This document shows, one piece after another, positions 1 to 10,827 of a DNA stretch of 64,000 bases (the first letter of the stretch is position 1; each line of letters begins with the position of its first letter). The stretch is from NCBI GenBank assembly GCA_963743015.1, contig CAVUOD010000004.1:76554-140553 (forward strand), in the 5' to 3' direction. Made by a program: the position numbers and the translations under genes. The notes under the pieces are model-generated. The model had not been told where the DNA came from, searched no databases, and saw only the letters and a list, made by a program, of their open reading frames with translations. This DNA is from CAVSRC01 sp963743015 (GTDB taxonomy: Bacteria; Pseudomonadota; Alphaproteobacteria; Rhizobiales; Kaistiaceae).

Positions 1-493
1 GGCCTTCCATTTCGGCGGCGGCTTCCACGGCGCGCGTCGTCTCCCACGGGTCGGACGGAACGACGATGGCAAGGTTGGGCAACAGGCGCAGCCAGGCCAT
101 GTCCTCGATGGAATGGTGGGTTGCGCCGAGTTCGCCATAGGCGATGCCCGGCGACTGGCCGACGAGCTTCACGTTGGTGTTCGAATAGGCGACATCGACC
201 TTGATCTGTTCCAGCGCGCGAGCGGTGAGGAAGCACGCCGCGGCACTGACGAAGGGGATCTTGCCGCCATTGGCGAGCCCCGCGCCGATGCCGACCATGT
301 CCTGCTCGGCGATGCCGACATTCACCATGCGCTCGGGAAAGCGCTTCTTGAAACCGGTGAGCTTCGACGAGCCGACACTGTCGTTGACGACGGTGACGAT
401 GCGCTGGTCGCGCTCGGCGACGGCCTCCAGCGCCGCCGCGAAAGCGTCGCGGCAGTCGAAACGGTCCTTCACTCCACCCTGCGGTGCGCTCAT
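1..493 (-). CDS. Transketolase-like protein, C-terminal (Pyr) subunit, partial
   Basis: This is the second half of a split transketolase. It carries the pyrimidine-binding part that activates thiamine diphosphate. The start ATG (493-491) overlaps the stop of the N-terminal subunit by four bases (ATGA), so the two are translationally coupled. The visible 164 residues contain the family hallmarks VNVGIAEQDMVGIGAGLA, where the Glu of IAEQD is the conserved activating glutamate, and ATHHSIEDMAWLR. The C-terminal third lies beyond the left edge of the window. Split transketolases are common in sugar-catabolic operons. Here it lies downstream of a fucose-isomerase-like gene and a sugar ABC transporter, so a role in cleaving the ketose made by that isomerase (after phosphorylation by a kinase not seen here) is an inference. 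Confidence 0.9.
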   Translation of the reverse strand, partial: MSAPQGGVKDRFDCRDAFAAALEAVAERDQRIVTVVNDSVGSSKLTGFKKRFPERMVNVGIAEQDMVGIGAGLANGGKIPFVSAAACFLTARALEQIKVDVAYSNTNVKLVGQSPGIAYGELGATHHSIEDMAWLRLLPNLAIVVPSDPWETTRAVEAAAEMEG

Positions 494-1354
494 GCCTGTT
501 GCAGCTCGTTCATCGCCTGGTCGTACTGCGCCCGGTTCAGCACGCCATGATGCCAGGACACCTGGTTCTCCATGAAGGAAACCCCGCGCCCCTTGATCGT
601 GTGCGCGATCACGCACAACGGCTTCCGGCGGGAGGGGTCGGGCGCAAGGGCAGCAAGCAGGGCAGCGTGATCGTGGCCGTCGACTTCCGCCACGTCCCAG
701 CCGAAGGCGCGCCACTTGCCCGCCAGCGGCTCGAGGGCGTTGGTCTCGGCGACGGTCGCGCCCTGCTGCAGGCCGTTGCGATCGATGACAAGTGTCAGGT
801 TGGCAAGCTGGCGGTTGCCGGCGGTCATCGCCGCTTCCCAGTTGCTGCCCTCCTGCAACTCGCCATCACCGGTGACGATGAATGTACGGAAATCGGCCTT
901 GTCCATCTGCCCGGCAATGGCAATCCCGACCGCGATCGGCATGCCGTGGCCAAGCGGCCCGGTATTGGCCTCGACGCCGGGAACGTAGTTGCGGTTGGGA
1001 TGACCGTTGAGCATCGACATTGGCTTCATGTAGCTGGCCAGCATCTCGAACGGGATGAAGCCCGCCTCGGCCAGCGCCGCATAGAGCGCGCCGGTGCAGT
1101 GACCCTTGCTGAGGATCAAGCGGTCGCGGCCGGGATCGCGCGGCTCGCGCGGCATCGTAGCGCAGCACGCCGAAATAGAGCGTGGCCAGGATGTCGGCGA
1201 CCGACATGTCGCCGCCGGGATGGCCGAGCTGCGCCTCGAACGCCATGGTGAGCGCACGGCGGCGGATGCTCGCTGCCTTGTCGCGCACCCGAGCGACCCG
1301 CGGATCGGCCGCTGCGCGCATCACCTCGGTTGCGTCGGACAGACCGCCGGCCAT
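490..1354 (-). CDS. Transketolase-like protein, N-terminal (PP) subunit, frame-broken
   Basis: This is the thiamine diphosphate-binding half of the split transketolase. The first about 68 residues read in one frame (from MAGGLSDATEV to VLRYD). The rest reads in another (REPRDPGRDRLILSKGH onwards), so there is one extra base near 1146-1153, inside a GC-rich stretch. After the break, motifs are normal: SKGHCTGALYAALAE, GPLGHGMPIAVGIAIAG and the ThDP signature GDGELQEGSNWEAAM, with VIDRNGLQ following. ATG 1354 is chosen. GTG 1360, overlapping the upstream stop (GTGA), is an alternative. It overlaps the C-terminal subunit by four bases. Repaired, it would be about 287 residues, normal for TktA-type N-terminal subunits. 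Whether the break is biological or an assembly error cannot be told here. Confidence 0.85.
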
Positions 1355-1356
1355 GA

Positions 1357-2829
1357 TCACACCCGGAAAACGGGATGGAGATAGCCGCCGTATGCCGGAT
1401 CGGCTTGGTGATGGTAGGTCGGCCAGTCGAGATAGCGCGTGACCGCCTCGCCAAGGACCGCCGCATGGTGGCCGCGCACCATCGCGACGTGATGCTCGAA
1501 GCCGTTCTGCGCGATGAAGCCGAGCAGCGAGCGCAGCCGCGCGACCTTGGTCACGGCGATGCCGCCGTCCATGCCGTAGGGATCATCGGTGAACTCGCCC
1601 TCGCCGACATAGCTTTTCAGCGTCCCCTGGCGATCATCGGAGGAGACGCGGAAGAAGGTCATCGAACCGGCCTTCACCTTGCCCTTGAGTGCGCCGAAGC
1701 AGCGCTCGTGGGGCACGACGGTGCCGAGAATGTCGAGCTCGGAGATCTCCGGTTCGACGCCGAAGAAGCTCTTCGGGTAGTTGGCGCAGTGCGTGCAGAC
1801 GCACTTGTCGGCTTCGTTGGCGTAGTTGTTGTTCCAGTCGAGGATCGCCGAGGGCGCACCGGAGGCAAGCGCCAGCGCATACATCGACACGGCGCCCATG
1901 ACATCCACCTCGCAGGCGCTCGGCATCAGCTTCTCGCCCATCATGCTCATGGTGACGCAGGTGGCACAGCCGAAATTATCCTGCAGGCTGCGCCAGCACT
2001 GGATGGCGCTGGCGTCGCATTCGTTCTCGGCGATCCAGCGATTGACGCTGACGGTCCATTTCGCCTGCTTGACGATGTTCTCACGCTTGATATGCGCCGG
2101 GATCTTGCCGTAATCGGCGATCTCGTCGAGCACCGCCTTGACCTCGGGCGCATCGTCCTTGAGGGCGCCCGCCGCGCCGACGATCTCCGACAGGTCGACG
2201 GTGACCACCGTCATGCCGGACAGCTGCAACAGCTTCTCGCTGTAGCGCATGGTCTGGAACGGCGCGGTGCGCGCGCCGATGGCGCCGATGCGGGCGTGGC
2301 TCAGCCCGCGCACCGTCCGGCAGATGCGCCCGAAGCGCTCGAGGTCCGCCCCGAATTCCGCGCTGTCGACATCGACCGTATGGCTGGTCGTGTCGGTGAA
2401 CGGGATGCCGTACTGGTAGAGGTTGTTGGTCACCGACAGCTTGCCGCAGAAGGCGTCGCGGCGGCTGTGCACGTCGACCTTGTCGTTCTCGTCGTTGCTC
2501 GCCTGGATGAGCACCGGCACGGTGAGGTCGCTCAGGCGCAGCGTCTCGATGACGGCGATCTCGTCGCCGAAATTCGGCAGCAGCACCACCAGCCCGTCGA
2601 TCTCTTCGCGGTGCTGGCGGAAGAAATTGGCATAGCGCTGCGCGTCCTGGCGCGACTGCACGGCACCGTTCTCGGTCTCTCCGGCGGGCAGGATGAGCGG
2701 CTCGATCTTCAGCCTGGCGAGCTGCGCCAGCACCTGCTCACGCGCTGCGACCGCAACGGTCGGATTGAAAAAGGCGCGGCTGCCGACGATTACGCCGAGG
2801 GTCAGGGGTTTGTTGAATGGCGAGGTCAC
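1357..2829 (-). CDS. L-fucose/L-arabinose isomerase-like sugar isomerase
   Basis: This 490-residue protein of the L-fucose isomerase-like fold (COG2407) presumably interconverts an aldose and a ketose with a divalent metal. It begins MTSPFNKPLTLGVIVGSRAFF and has a typical Rossmann-like N-terminal region, then GLVVLLPNFGDE and a C-terminal half with many Cys and His (CATCVTMSMMGEKLMPSACEVDVMGAVSMY). In the family, Glu and Asp of the E-x-DVMGA region bind metal together with a late His; a candidate is in the YHHQ segment near the C-terminus. The gene is downstream of a sugar ABC transporter and directly upstream of the split transketolase, with which it overlaps or abuts. The exact substrate is not readable. 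The neighbourhood suggests a pentose, branched sugar or deoxy sugar. Confidence 0.75.
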   Translation of the reverse strand: MTSPFNKPLTLGVIVGSRAFFNPTVAVAAREQVLAQLARLKIEPLILPAGETENGAVQSRQDAQRYANFFRQHREEIDGLVVLLPNFGDEIAVIETLRLSDLTVPVLIQASNDENDKVDVHSRRDAFCGKLSVTNNLYQYGIPFTDTTSHTVDVDSAEFGADLERFGRICRTVRGLSHARIGAIGARTAPFQTMRYSEKLLQLSGMTVVTVDLSEIVGAAGALKDDAPEVKAVLDEIADYGKIPAHIKRENIVKQAKWTVSVNRWIAENECDASAIQCWRSLQDNFGCATCVTMSMMGEKLMPSACEVDVMGAVSMYALALASGAPSAILDWNNNYANEADKCVCTHCANYPKSFFGVEPEISELDILGTVVPHERCFGALKGKVKAGSMTFFRVSSDDRQGTLKSYVGEGEFTDDPYGMDGGIAVTKVARLRSLLGFIAQNGFEHHVAMVRGHHAAVLGEAVTRYLDWPTYHHQADPAYGGYLHPVFRV

Positions 2830-2887
2830 GGATCGACTCTCCTTCGCATGCCGGCGCCGATCGCCCGACGTCGGGCAGATATACTAT

Positions 2888-2916
2888 CGTTTTCGATTTT
2901 TGTCGATTTTTTTCAT
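2888..2916. promoter_or_regulatory. T-rich repeat, candidate DeoR-family operator before the isomerase
   Basis: The 91-bp gap between the permease stop and the isomerase start holds a run in which TTTTCG/TGTCG units recur at about 10-bp spacing within a T-rich tract, which is striking in this GC-rich DNA. A similar tract (TTTTCGGTTTTTTTCG) lies upstream of the binding-protein gene at 7331-7359. A related one (GAAAAATATCGAAAG, opposite strand) lies upstream of the DeoR gene at 8501-8515. DeoR-family regulators of alphaproteobacterial polyol and sugar operons often bind repeated TTTCG-type units. Assignment to this regulator is inference. Confidence 0.4.
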
Positions 2917-2920
2917 TTTA

Positions 2921-3984
2921 TTACGTTTGCGCCTGGAGCGCCAGGCGGTGGTGCATGCGCTGCTGGACCTGGTCGAGCACGACCGCGGCGATGATCACCA
3001 GGCCCTTGATGACCATCTGCCAGAACGAGCTGACGCCGAGCATGACCATGCCGTCGCCGAGCACGCCGATGACGAAGGCGCCGATCACCGTACCCCAGAT
3101 CGTGCCGCGGCCACCCATCAGGCTGGTGCCGCCGAGCACGGCGGCGGCGATCGCGTTGAGCTCGAAGGTTTCGCCGGCGGCCGGATGCGACGCGACAAGT
3201 TCCGAGGCGATGATCAGGCCGGCGAAGGCAGCGCAGAAGCCGGAGATCATGTAGACGGCCAGCTTGATCAGATTGACGCGGACGCCGGACAATGCCGCGG
3301 CGCGCTCGTTGCCGCCCACCGCATAGACGTAGCGACCGAACGGCGTGCGCCCCGCGATATAGGCCGCCACCAGCGCGAACACCGCCATGGCGTAAATGGA
3401 CAGCGGAACATGGAGAAGCTCGCCGGCGCCGAGGATCGGGAAGCCCTGGTTGCCGAGGTCGGCCGTGCCGACGAGATTGGGGAAAGTGCGGCCATTGGAA
3501 ATGAGCAGGGCGGCGCCGCGGGCTATGTAAAGCGTGCCGAGCGTGGCGATGAACGGAGCCACACCCAGCTGCGTGATCAACAGCCCGCTGAACAGGCCGA
3601 TCCCGACGCCGACGGCAAGCGCGATGAGCATTGTCTCGATGGCGCTCGGATAGATGGTGAAGCCGAGCCAGCCGACATGAATGCCCTGGGTGAGCATCGC
3701 GCCGGCAACCATGCCGGAAATGCCCACGATGGAGCCGACGGAAAGGTCGATGCCCGCGGTCAGGATGACGAAGGTCTGGCCGATGCCGAGGATGGCGTAG
3801 ATCGCGACATGCTTGGCGACGATCAGCAGCGTTTCGATATCGAGGAAGTTGGGCGCGGTGACGCTGAAATAGGCGAAGACGACGGCGAGCGCGATCAGCG
3901 TGCGCAGCCTCATGATGAGCAGCATGAAGGAATGCTGCCGTTGGCGCGACTGGGCGGGGGTGGACACGGCTGTGTCTGGCGCGG

Positions 3985-3988
<4 letters not shown>
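2921..3988 (-). CDS. Sugar ABC transporter permease (RbsC/BPD_transp_2 family)
   Basis: This 355-residue integral membrane permease of the ribose-type family is expected to form the channel as a dimer in the inner membrane. The sequence shows about ten hydrophobic segments. Family signatures are present: VILTAGIDLSVGSIVGISG (DLSVGS), GVAPFIATLGTLYIARGAALLI (FIATLG), YAVGGNERAAALSGVRV (GGNE..A..SGI) and VLGGTSLMGGRGTIWGTVIGA (GGTSL.GG.G). It overlaps the ATPase gene by four bases at its start, and the start ATG is in the expected place. It works with the ATPase at 3985-5550 and the binding protein at 6288-7232. Confidence 0.93.
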
Positions 3989-5546
<1,558 letters not shown>

Positions 5547-5550
<4 letters not shown>

Positions 5551-6185
5551 TGCGAGTTTCCTCCGACGGAGAGCAGCACCGGCGTGACGGTGAGCGGCGC
5601 GCTGCCGGACGGCGCCGTCGCCGCGCCGGCAAACGAGACGGTCTTGCCCTTGGCGTCAGCCATCTTCTTGGCCAGGCCTGCCGTCGCCTTGTCGTTCAGC
5701 GCGCGTGACACCTCGGCATAGTCGATCTGATTGACGAACTCGCCGAAGGAGATGAACGGCATGCCGTCTCTGATCGCGGTGCCGAAGATGACCGGACCGA
5801 TCTGCAGCACGACGTCGGTCGGTTTGCCGTCGACGGTCACTTCAACCGTCGCGGTGCCGTGGCGCGAGGCAACATCGACCGCGGTGACGGTCCCCTCGCC
5901 CTTGACAAGATAGGTCCATGGCTGGCCTTCGCCGGCGCGACGGCCGTACTGCTTGCCGGCGGCGTCGGGATCCTTGGCGATCGCCGCGAGTATGGTGCCG
6001 ACGTCGATCGGCGCCGTCTGCATCACCGGGATCACCTTCGCGTCCCAGTTCTTCTCGACGTAGGTCTTGGCGTTGAACGCGCCGCCGTCGGCGCTCTTGT
6101 CGCTGTCGTATTTTATCTTGCAGCCTGCCACGCCCGACACGGCAATTGCCAGGATCGCGACGACCGAAACCAGACGTAGTCTCAT
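5547..6185 (-). CDS. DUF2291 family periplasmic lipoprotein
   Basis: This 212-residue predicted lipoprotein has an N-terminal signal MRLRLVSVVAILAIAVSGV followed by the lipobox VAGC, so it should be lipidated at Cys22 and anchored in the periplasm. The body matches my recollection of DUF2291 (for example KTYVEKNWDAKVIPVMQ and the VTAVDVASRHGTATVEV segment). Proteins of this family occur inside sugar and polyol ABC operons, between binding protein and ATPase, exactly as here. The function is not known. An accessory role for the transporter or for periplasmic substrate handling is plausible. The start ATG fits a good signal peptide. Confidence 0.8.
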
Positions 6186-6239
6186 GACGCCCGCCGATGC
6201 CTCTGCCCCAGACGGCCGCCGCCGTCAGATGGTCCAGCC

Positions 6240-6271
6240 GGAATCCACGCGCTTGGCGGCGCGTGGATTCC
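6240..6271. terminator. Perfect 13-bp stem-loop after the sugar-binding-protein gene
   Basis: Arms GGAATCCACGCGC (6240-6252) and GCGCGTGGATTCC (6259-6271) pair perfectly around a 6-nt loop. The hairpin begins 17 nt after the stop of the binding protein and precedes the DUF2291 gene on the same strand. There is no U-run, so it is more likely an attenuator or 3'-end stabiliser that raises binding-protein mRNA relative to the rest of the operon. Confidence 0.8.
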
Positions 6272-6287
6272 TCGTGCGCTGATTCAA

Positions 6288-7232
6288 CTACTTCGCGAGA
6301 GTGAAGTTGTTGAGTTTGGCGGCATTGGCCTTGGTGATGAGGACGCAGTCGATCGACTGCTTCTCGGGCTGCGACGCCTTGCCGTTCTTCAGGTATTCGT
6401 CGGCCTGGACGACGGCCAGCTGGGCGATCTCGAATGCCGGCTGCAGCACGGTGGCGGCGATGTTGCCGGCCTCGATCTGGTCGCGCACGTCGTTGCTGCC
6501 GTCGAAGCCGACGACAACCACGTCCTTGCGCCCGGCGGCAACCAGCGCCGCGGACGCGCCCATCGCCATGGTGTCGTTGCCGGAGATGACCCCCTTGATG
6601 TCGGGGTTGGCCTGGAGGATCAACTCCATCTTCGAATAGGCCTCGGTCTGATCCCAGTTGGCGCTCTGCCGCGCCACCATCTTCAGATCCGGGTATTGGT
6701 CGATGATGTCGTGATAGCCCTTCGAGCGGACGCCGGCATTGGTGTCGGATTCCTTGCCGACCAGTTCCGCGAAGTTGCCCTTCTCGCCCATCAGCTTGAC
6801 GAACTCCTCAGCGCCGAGGGTGGCACCCTGGTAGTTGTTCGAGACGATCTGCGCGACGGCAACGCCGGTCTTGTTGATCTCACGGTCGATGAGGAAGGAC
6901 GGAATGCCTGCATCCTTCGCCTTCTGGACGGCCGCGATCGACGCATCGGCGCCGGCATTGTCCAGAATGATCGCCGCGGCCTTGCGGGCGATCGCCGTGT
7001 CGAACAGCTGGTTCTGCTTGTTGGCATCGTCGTCGTGGACGAGCACGAGCGTGTCGTAGCCGAGTTCCTTCGCCTTGGCCTCGGCCGCGCTGGCTTCGGT
7101 GGCAAAGAACGGATTGTCATGCGACGGAGTGATGATGGCGATCAGCTTGCCGTTGCCCGCAGCCATTGCGGGAACCGCCGATGCCGCAAATGCAATCACG
7201 GCCGCGGTCGCGACCTTGCTGAGCAAATGCAT
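6288..7232 (-). CDS. Periplasmic sugar-binding protein of the RbsB type
   Basis: This 314-residue type I periplasmic binding protein feeds the adjacent RbsAC-like transporter. A signal peptide (MHLLSKVATAAVIAFAASAVPAMA) is followed by the typical opening GKLIAIITPSHDNPFFATEASAAEAKAKELGY and repeated RbsB-like elements: AAIILDNAGADAS, SFLIDREIN, GVISGNDTMAMGASAAL and VVVGFDGSNDVRDQI. ATG 7232 is chosen over earlier in-frame starts because GGGAGGAAC sits just upstream and the signal peptide begins there. It is the first gene of the operon, which continues through the DUF2291 protein, ATPase, permease, isomerase and transketolase. Confidence 0.93.
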   Translation of the reverse strand: MHLLSKVATAAVIAFAASAVPAMAAGNGKLIAIITPSHDNPFFATEASAAEAKAKELGYDTLVLVHDDDANKQNQLFDTAIARKAAAIILDNAGADASIAAVQKAKDAGIPSFLIDREINKTGVAVAQIVSNNYQGATLGAEEFVKLMGEKGNFAELVGKESDTNAGVRSKGYHDIIDQYPDLKMVARQSANWDQTEAYSKMELILQANPDIKGVISGNDTMAMGASAALVAAGRKDVVVVGFDGSNDVRDQIEAGNIAATVLQPAFEIAQLAVVQADEYLKNGKASQPEKQSIDCVLITKANAAKLNNFTLAK

Positions 7233-7330
7233 GTGTTCCTCCCAGAGAACCATTGGGCCCTGCGCCATGAGCCTGCCTTTTTTGCGCGCCGGCATGTTTA
7301 GCATTCCGGTGCCGATTTCCAAACTAATTT

Positions 7331-7359
7331 TTTTCTTTGTTTTCGGTTTTTTTCGTTCG
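7331..7359. promoter_or_regulatory. T-rich TTTCG-repeat tract upstream of the sugar operon
   Basis: About 100 nt upstream of the binding-protein ATG, a tract of T-runs interrupted by TTTTCGG and TTTTCG stands out from the GC-rich background. It resembles the tract at 2888-2916. It is the most likely control region of the operon and a candidate site for the adjacent DeoR-family repressor. The rest of the 260-bp gap shows nothing clear. Confidence 0.4.
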
Positions 7360-7492
7360 CAAGCCCGACCATCGCCGGCGCGACGCCGCGGCGGGGCCTT
7401 CGCATGCGATCGCCACGGGCAGCCGACCGACGTCAGCCCCGTCGGCCCCGATTCCCGGGGATAACCGGCCTGTCGTTGCGCGACGCAGGCGC

Positions 7493-8347
7493 CTACTGAG
7501 CGATGACGATCTCGATGCCCATCTTCTCGATGGCGCGCCGATCCTCGTCGCGGATGCCGGCATCGGTGATCAGGCGATTGACCAGCGTGAACGGCCCGAG
7601 GACCGCGAAGGACATGCGGCCGATCTTGGTGGAATCGGCCACCAGGATGATCTCGCGTGCCGCTTTGATCATGGCGCGCTTGACGTAGAGGTCGGCAAAG
7701 GCCGGGAAAGTCAGGCCGGCATCGAGCGAGGCCCCGGCGGTCGCCAGAAACAGCTTCTCGGCAAAGATGTTCTCGAAATAGCCGGCCGATTTCTCGCCGC
7801 TCAGCGACAGCGTCGGCGCCTTGAACTGCCCGCCGGGCATGTGGATCGTGCAGGAGGGGTTTACGCCCAGGATCAGCGCGATGTTGAGCGCGTTGGTGAT
7901 GACGTGCAGATCCTGCCGTTTCATCAGGTTTCGCGCGACTTCCGTGGTCGTCGAGCCGGCATCGAGAATGATCGTCTCGCCATCGTTGACAAGCGCGGCA
8001 GCGACGCGGCCGATGGCGCGCTTGGCGTCCATGTTGACCAGATGATGTAGCGCCAGGGCCTGCACCTGCTGCGGCATGGTGGCGAGGAACGCGCCGCCGT
8101 GCTCGCGGACGATGTAGCCTTCGCTCTCAAGGCGCTCGAGGTCCTGGCGGATGGTCGGCTCGGAGACGCTGAACGCCTCGCTCAGCACCCGGACGCGGGC
8201 GCTGCCTTCCTCCTGCAGCCAATCGAGAATGCGCCGGCGACGCGTCTCGGCAAGCAGGTTGCTTCCCCGCGGACGTTTGGCCACCGCAGAAGCACCGGAG
8301 GCGGCTCTGCCGCGACTGGACCGCGCTGATTCGCCCGTGCTTTGCAT
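7493..8347 (-). CDS. DeoR/GlpR-family transcriptional regulator
   Basis: This 284-residue repressor-type regulator has an N-terminal winged helix (ETRRRRILDWLQEEGSARVRVLSEAFSVSEPTIRQDLERLESEGYIVREHGGA, about residues 34-86) matching the DeoR signature. The sugar-phosphate-sensing domain follows, with ETIILDAGSTTTEVARNL, HVITNALNIA, LFLATAGASLDAGLTFPAFADLYVKRAMI and ILVADSTKIG. Members sense phosphorylated sugars or polyols. It lies upstream of and on the same strand as the sugar operon, about 260 bp away, and probably controls it. The effector is unknown. An unusually basic, Ser/Ala-rich 30-residue leader precedes the helix-turn-helix, so the true start may be further in. Confidence 0.9.
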   Translation of the reverse strand: MQSTGESARSSRGRAASGASAVAKRPRGSNLLAETRRRRILDWLQEEGSARVRVLSEAFSVSEPTIRQDLERLESEGYIVREHGGAFLATMPQQVQALALHHLVNMDAKRAIGRVAAALVNDGETIILDAGSTTTEVARNLMKRQDLHVITNALNIALILGVNPSCTIHMPGGQFKAPTLSLSGEKSAGYFENIFAEKLFLATAGASLDAGLTFPAFADLYVKRAMIKAAREIILVADSTKIGRMSFAVLGPFTLVNRLITDAGIRDEDRRAIEKMGIEIVIAQ

Positions 8348-8675
8348 ACTTCTTTCCTACCACAAGCCGACCGTGCGCCAACGCGCCACCGAGGGCAGCG
8401 GCCGCCTCCCGCGCGCCTGCCGACCAACCGCCATAGCCGTGGTTGCCATTGCAGTTGGACGCAGCACAACCGCGCGAACTCTCCATCTATGCGCCAAAAT
8501 GAAAAATATCGAAAGAATTCTTAGGACAATACACCCTGACTTGGTCCGCCGGGTGTTTGCGATAAATCCGCGCCCTCGCCGGCCACGTGACTTCAGCTTG
8601 TGCCAGTCCACCGGCAGCGGTGAATGATCGCCGCAGATCGGGGTGAGCTTGCCAAGGCCATAGCGCGGAACGTTG
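8348..8675. other. Intergenic region between ATPase gene and DeoR gene
   Basis: No credible gene is visible here. It contains an AT-richer patch at about 8496-8532 with the sequence GAAAAATATCGAAAGAATTC, including an EcoRI-type palindrome and a CGAAAG unit. This could be the DeoR promoter or autoregulatory site. Confidence 0.5.
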
Positions 8676-9454
8676 TCAGCCCGCCGCCATGTTCCTCGGC
8701 TTCCAACCCTCGGGCAGGCGGCTGAGGATGATGAGGCTGAGGATGTCGTCCTGGGTCACTTCGCCGATCGGGTGCATGCCGACATTGACGCCGTTCTTCA
8801 TCACCATCACCCGGTCGCACAGCTCGAACACGTCGTGCATGTCGTGGCTGACAAGAAAAATGCCGATGCCCTCATCGCGCAGCTTGCGCATCAGGTCGTC
8901 GACCATCTGCGTTTCCGAGGGACCGAGGGCGGCCGTCGGTTCGTCCATGATCAGGATGCGGGCATTGAAATACAGCGCGCGCGCAATGGCGATGACCTGG
9001 CGCTGCCCGCCCGACATGTTGCGCACGATGTCGGTGATATTCTTGAAATGGGGATTGAGGCGCTGAAGCACCTTGCGGGCCTCGCTCTCCATGCGCTTCT
9101 TGTCGAGCGTACCGTATTTGGTCTTGAGTTCGCGCCCGAGGAACAGATTGGCCGGCGCGTCGAGATGATCGGCCAGTGCCAGGGTCTGGTAGATGGTCTC
9201 GATGCCGAATTCCGCGCCTCGATCGGGGTGCTGATCTCGGCCTTGCTGCCTTCGATGAAAATTTCGCCGCTGGTGCGTTCCATGGCGCCCGAGAGGATGC
9301 GCATCAGGCACGACTTGCCGGCGCCGTTGTGCCCGAGCACGCCGACGATCTCGCCGGGATGAAGGTCGATCGACACATCCTCGACCGCATGGACGCCGCC
9401 GAACTGCTTGAAGATGTGCTTCATCTCCACAAGCGGAGTCGAACCGTTCTTCAT
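8676..9454 (-). CDS. Sugar/polyol ABC transporter ATPase, single domain (FrcA-like), frame-broken
   Basis: This single-domain ATPase of the carbohydrate CUT2 type is about 259 residues when repaired. It begins MKNGSTPLVEMKHIFKQFGGVHAVED, with Walker A GHNGAGKS at residues 41-48. After a one-base frame break near 9209-9216 it continues FGIETIYQTLALADHLD, a family hallmark, with signature MSGGQRQVIAIARAL and Walker B ILIMDEPTAALG, H-loop VSHDMHD. ATG 9454 has a good ribosome site (GGGGAGCAGGT). It is the last gene of the operon, 10 nt after the GatZ-like gene, and partners the permease at 11834-12874 and the binding protein at 10828-11787. Fructose-type FrcBCA systems also use a single-domain ATPase. 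Confidence 0.88.
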
Positions 9455-9464
9455 ACCTGCTCCC

Positions 9465-10743
9465 CTATTGCGCGCTCGGAGATATCCGGCCGAGGCCGGC
9501 ATCGAAATAGGCGGCAAGAACATTCGAGATGCGGCCAAGCGACAGGTCCTCGGGCCGGTTGCTGGCCCCGGAGCGGACGCTCTCGTAACACTCCGGCAGA
9601 TATTGGCTGATCACCGCATCGGGCACGCCGCCGGAAAGATTGCCGAGAAGCCGCTTGTGCGCTTCGGCTACCCTGGGATGGCCGAGATAGTAGCGGGCGC
9701 GGTCGGAATAGCTGAAGATCAGCTTGTAGGACACCGCCGCTTCGTCGCCGGCATAATAGCTCTTCCAGTAGTCCGGTTCGGCCCGCATGGTTTCGGTGAG
9801 CACCGCCCGGAAGTTCGACGGCCGGGCGGGATTGGCCTCGCGCTCCGCCGCTTCCAGCGCCAGAAGGCTCTCGCGCAGGGCAAAGGTCAGCCACGGCCCC
9901 ACCTTGAGAATGTAGAAATGGTTCTCGACCAGCCGCCTGAGATTGGCCGGCGACTGGTAGTCGGTCGAATGGGCCTCGAAGACCATGCCGTCATGGCGGC
10001 GGATGACCTCCCTGAGCCCCTTGTCGCCGGGATAGTTTTCGACGGCGTCGTCCGAAAACTCGACGCCCGGCTGCACGACGAGCCCGACGACCCGCGACCA
10101 GGCGTCCTTGAGCCCGGCGTCGAGAAAGGTGCTTTCAAAGACCTGCAGGGTGCGTTCGGCGTCGGCCGGCGAGGTCGGGTGCATCCCCTCCTCCTCCACG
10201 GCGCCGCCGGGCGTCGGCACCTCGGTGCCGATGATGTAGACCGGCGGCGTGGCGGAGACATGGGCTTCGCAGATCTTGGCCAGCCGGGCGCAGCGGTTCG
10301 CCACCACCTCGTCGGAAAGGGGCGCGCTGTCGTCGGCGCACACGAAGCTGGCGTCGAGGTGAATCTTTTCGTAGCCGGCCGAGACATAGGCGGCCATCAG
10401 CGTTTCTGCTTCGGACATGGCCGTTTCGGCCGGGCCCTTCTGCCAGCGATTGGGGCCGAGATGGTCGCCGCCAAGCAGGATGCGATCCTTGGGGAAACCT
10501 TCCCTGTCGGCAAGCGAACGAACCATGGCGACGAAATCCGCCGGCTTCATGCCGGTATAGCCGCCATATTGATCGACCTGGTTCGAGGTCGATTCGATCA
10601 AGGGCAAACTGGTCCCTGTCGCGGGCAACGCGGAACAGCGCCCGCATGACGTCGGGATGGGCCGAGCAGACCGAGACGGCGACGCCGGAACCGTCCGTCC
10701 GGTTCCGCTGGAGCGCAACCAAAAACTCTTCTTGCGCCGACAT
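9465..10743 (-). CDS. GatZ/KbaZ-family protein, probable D-tagatose 6-phosphate 4-epimerase, frame-broken
   Basis: This protein of about 425 residues belongs to the tagatose-bisphosphate aldolase non-catalytic-subunit family. The first about 45 residues (MSAQEEFLVALQRNRTDGSG...FRVARDRDQ) and the remainder (LPLIESTSNQVDQYGGYTG onwards) are in different frames, with a break near 10605-10615. Conserved features include IESTSNQV, ILLGGDHLGPNRWQ, KIHLDASFVCADD and IIGTEVPTPGGA. In Agrobacterium galactitol and altritol catabolism a protein of this family has been shown to be a D-tagatose 6-phosphate 4-epimerase (EC 5.1.3.40). No class II aldolase partner (GatY/KbaY) is seen here, which favours that role. 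Its position between a binding protein and an ATPase of a polyol operon agrees. Confidence 0.82.
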
Positions 10744-10779
10744 ATTCAACTCGCTCTGCCCTTTTCGGCCCCAGGCGGC

Positions 10780-10813
10780 GTTCGGGGCGCCCCGGCAAAG
10801 GCGCGCCCCGAAC
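10780..10813. terminator. Stem-loop after the polyol-binding-protein gene
   Basis: Arms GTTCGGGGCG (10780-10789) and CGCCCCGAAC (10804-10813) pair perfectly, with inner GC pairing also possible. It begins 15 nt after the binding-protein stop (10828) and lies before the GatZ-like gene of the same operon. Probably an mRNA-stabilising or attenuating hairpin. Confidence 0.75.
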
Positions 10814-10827
10814 TCTTCTTGCACAGA

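Noticed and set aside
9465..10743. Calling the GatZ-family protein a tagatose-1,6-bisphosphate aldolase
   Set aside because: The family protein alone is not catalytic as an aldolase and no GatY/KbaY partner is present; the 4-epimerase role fits the operon better.
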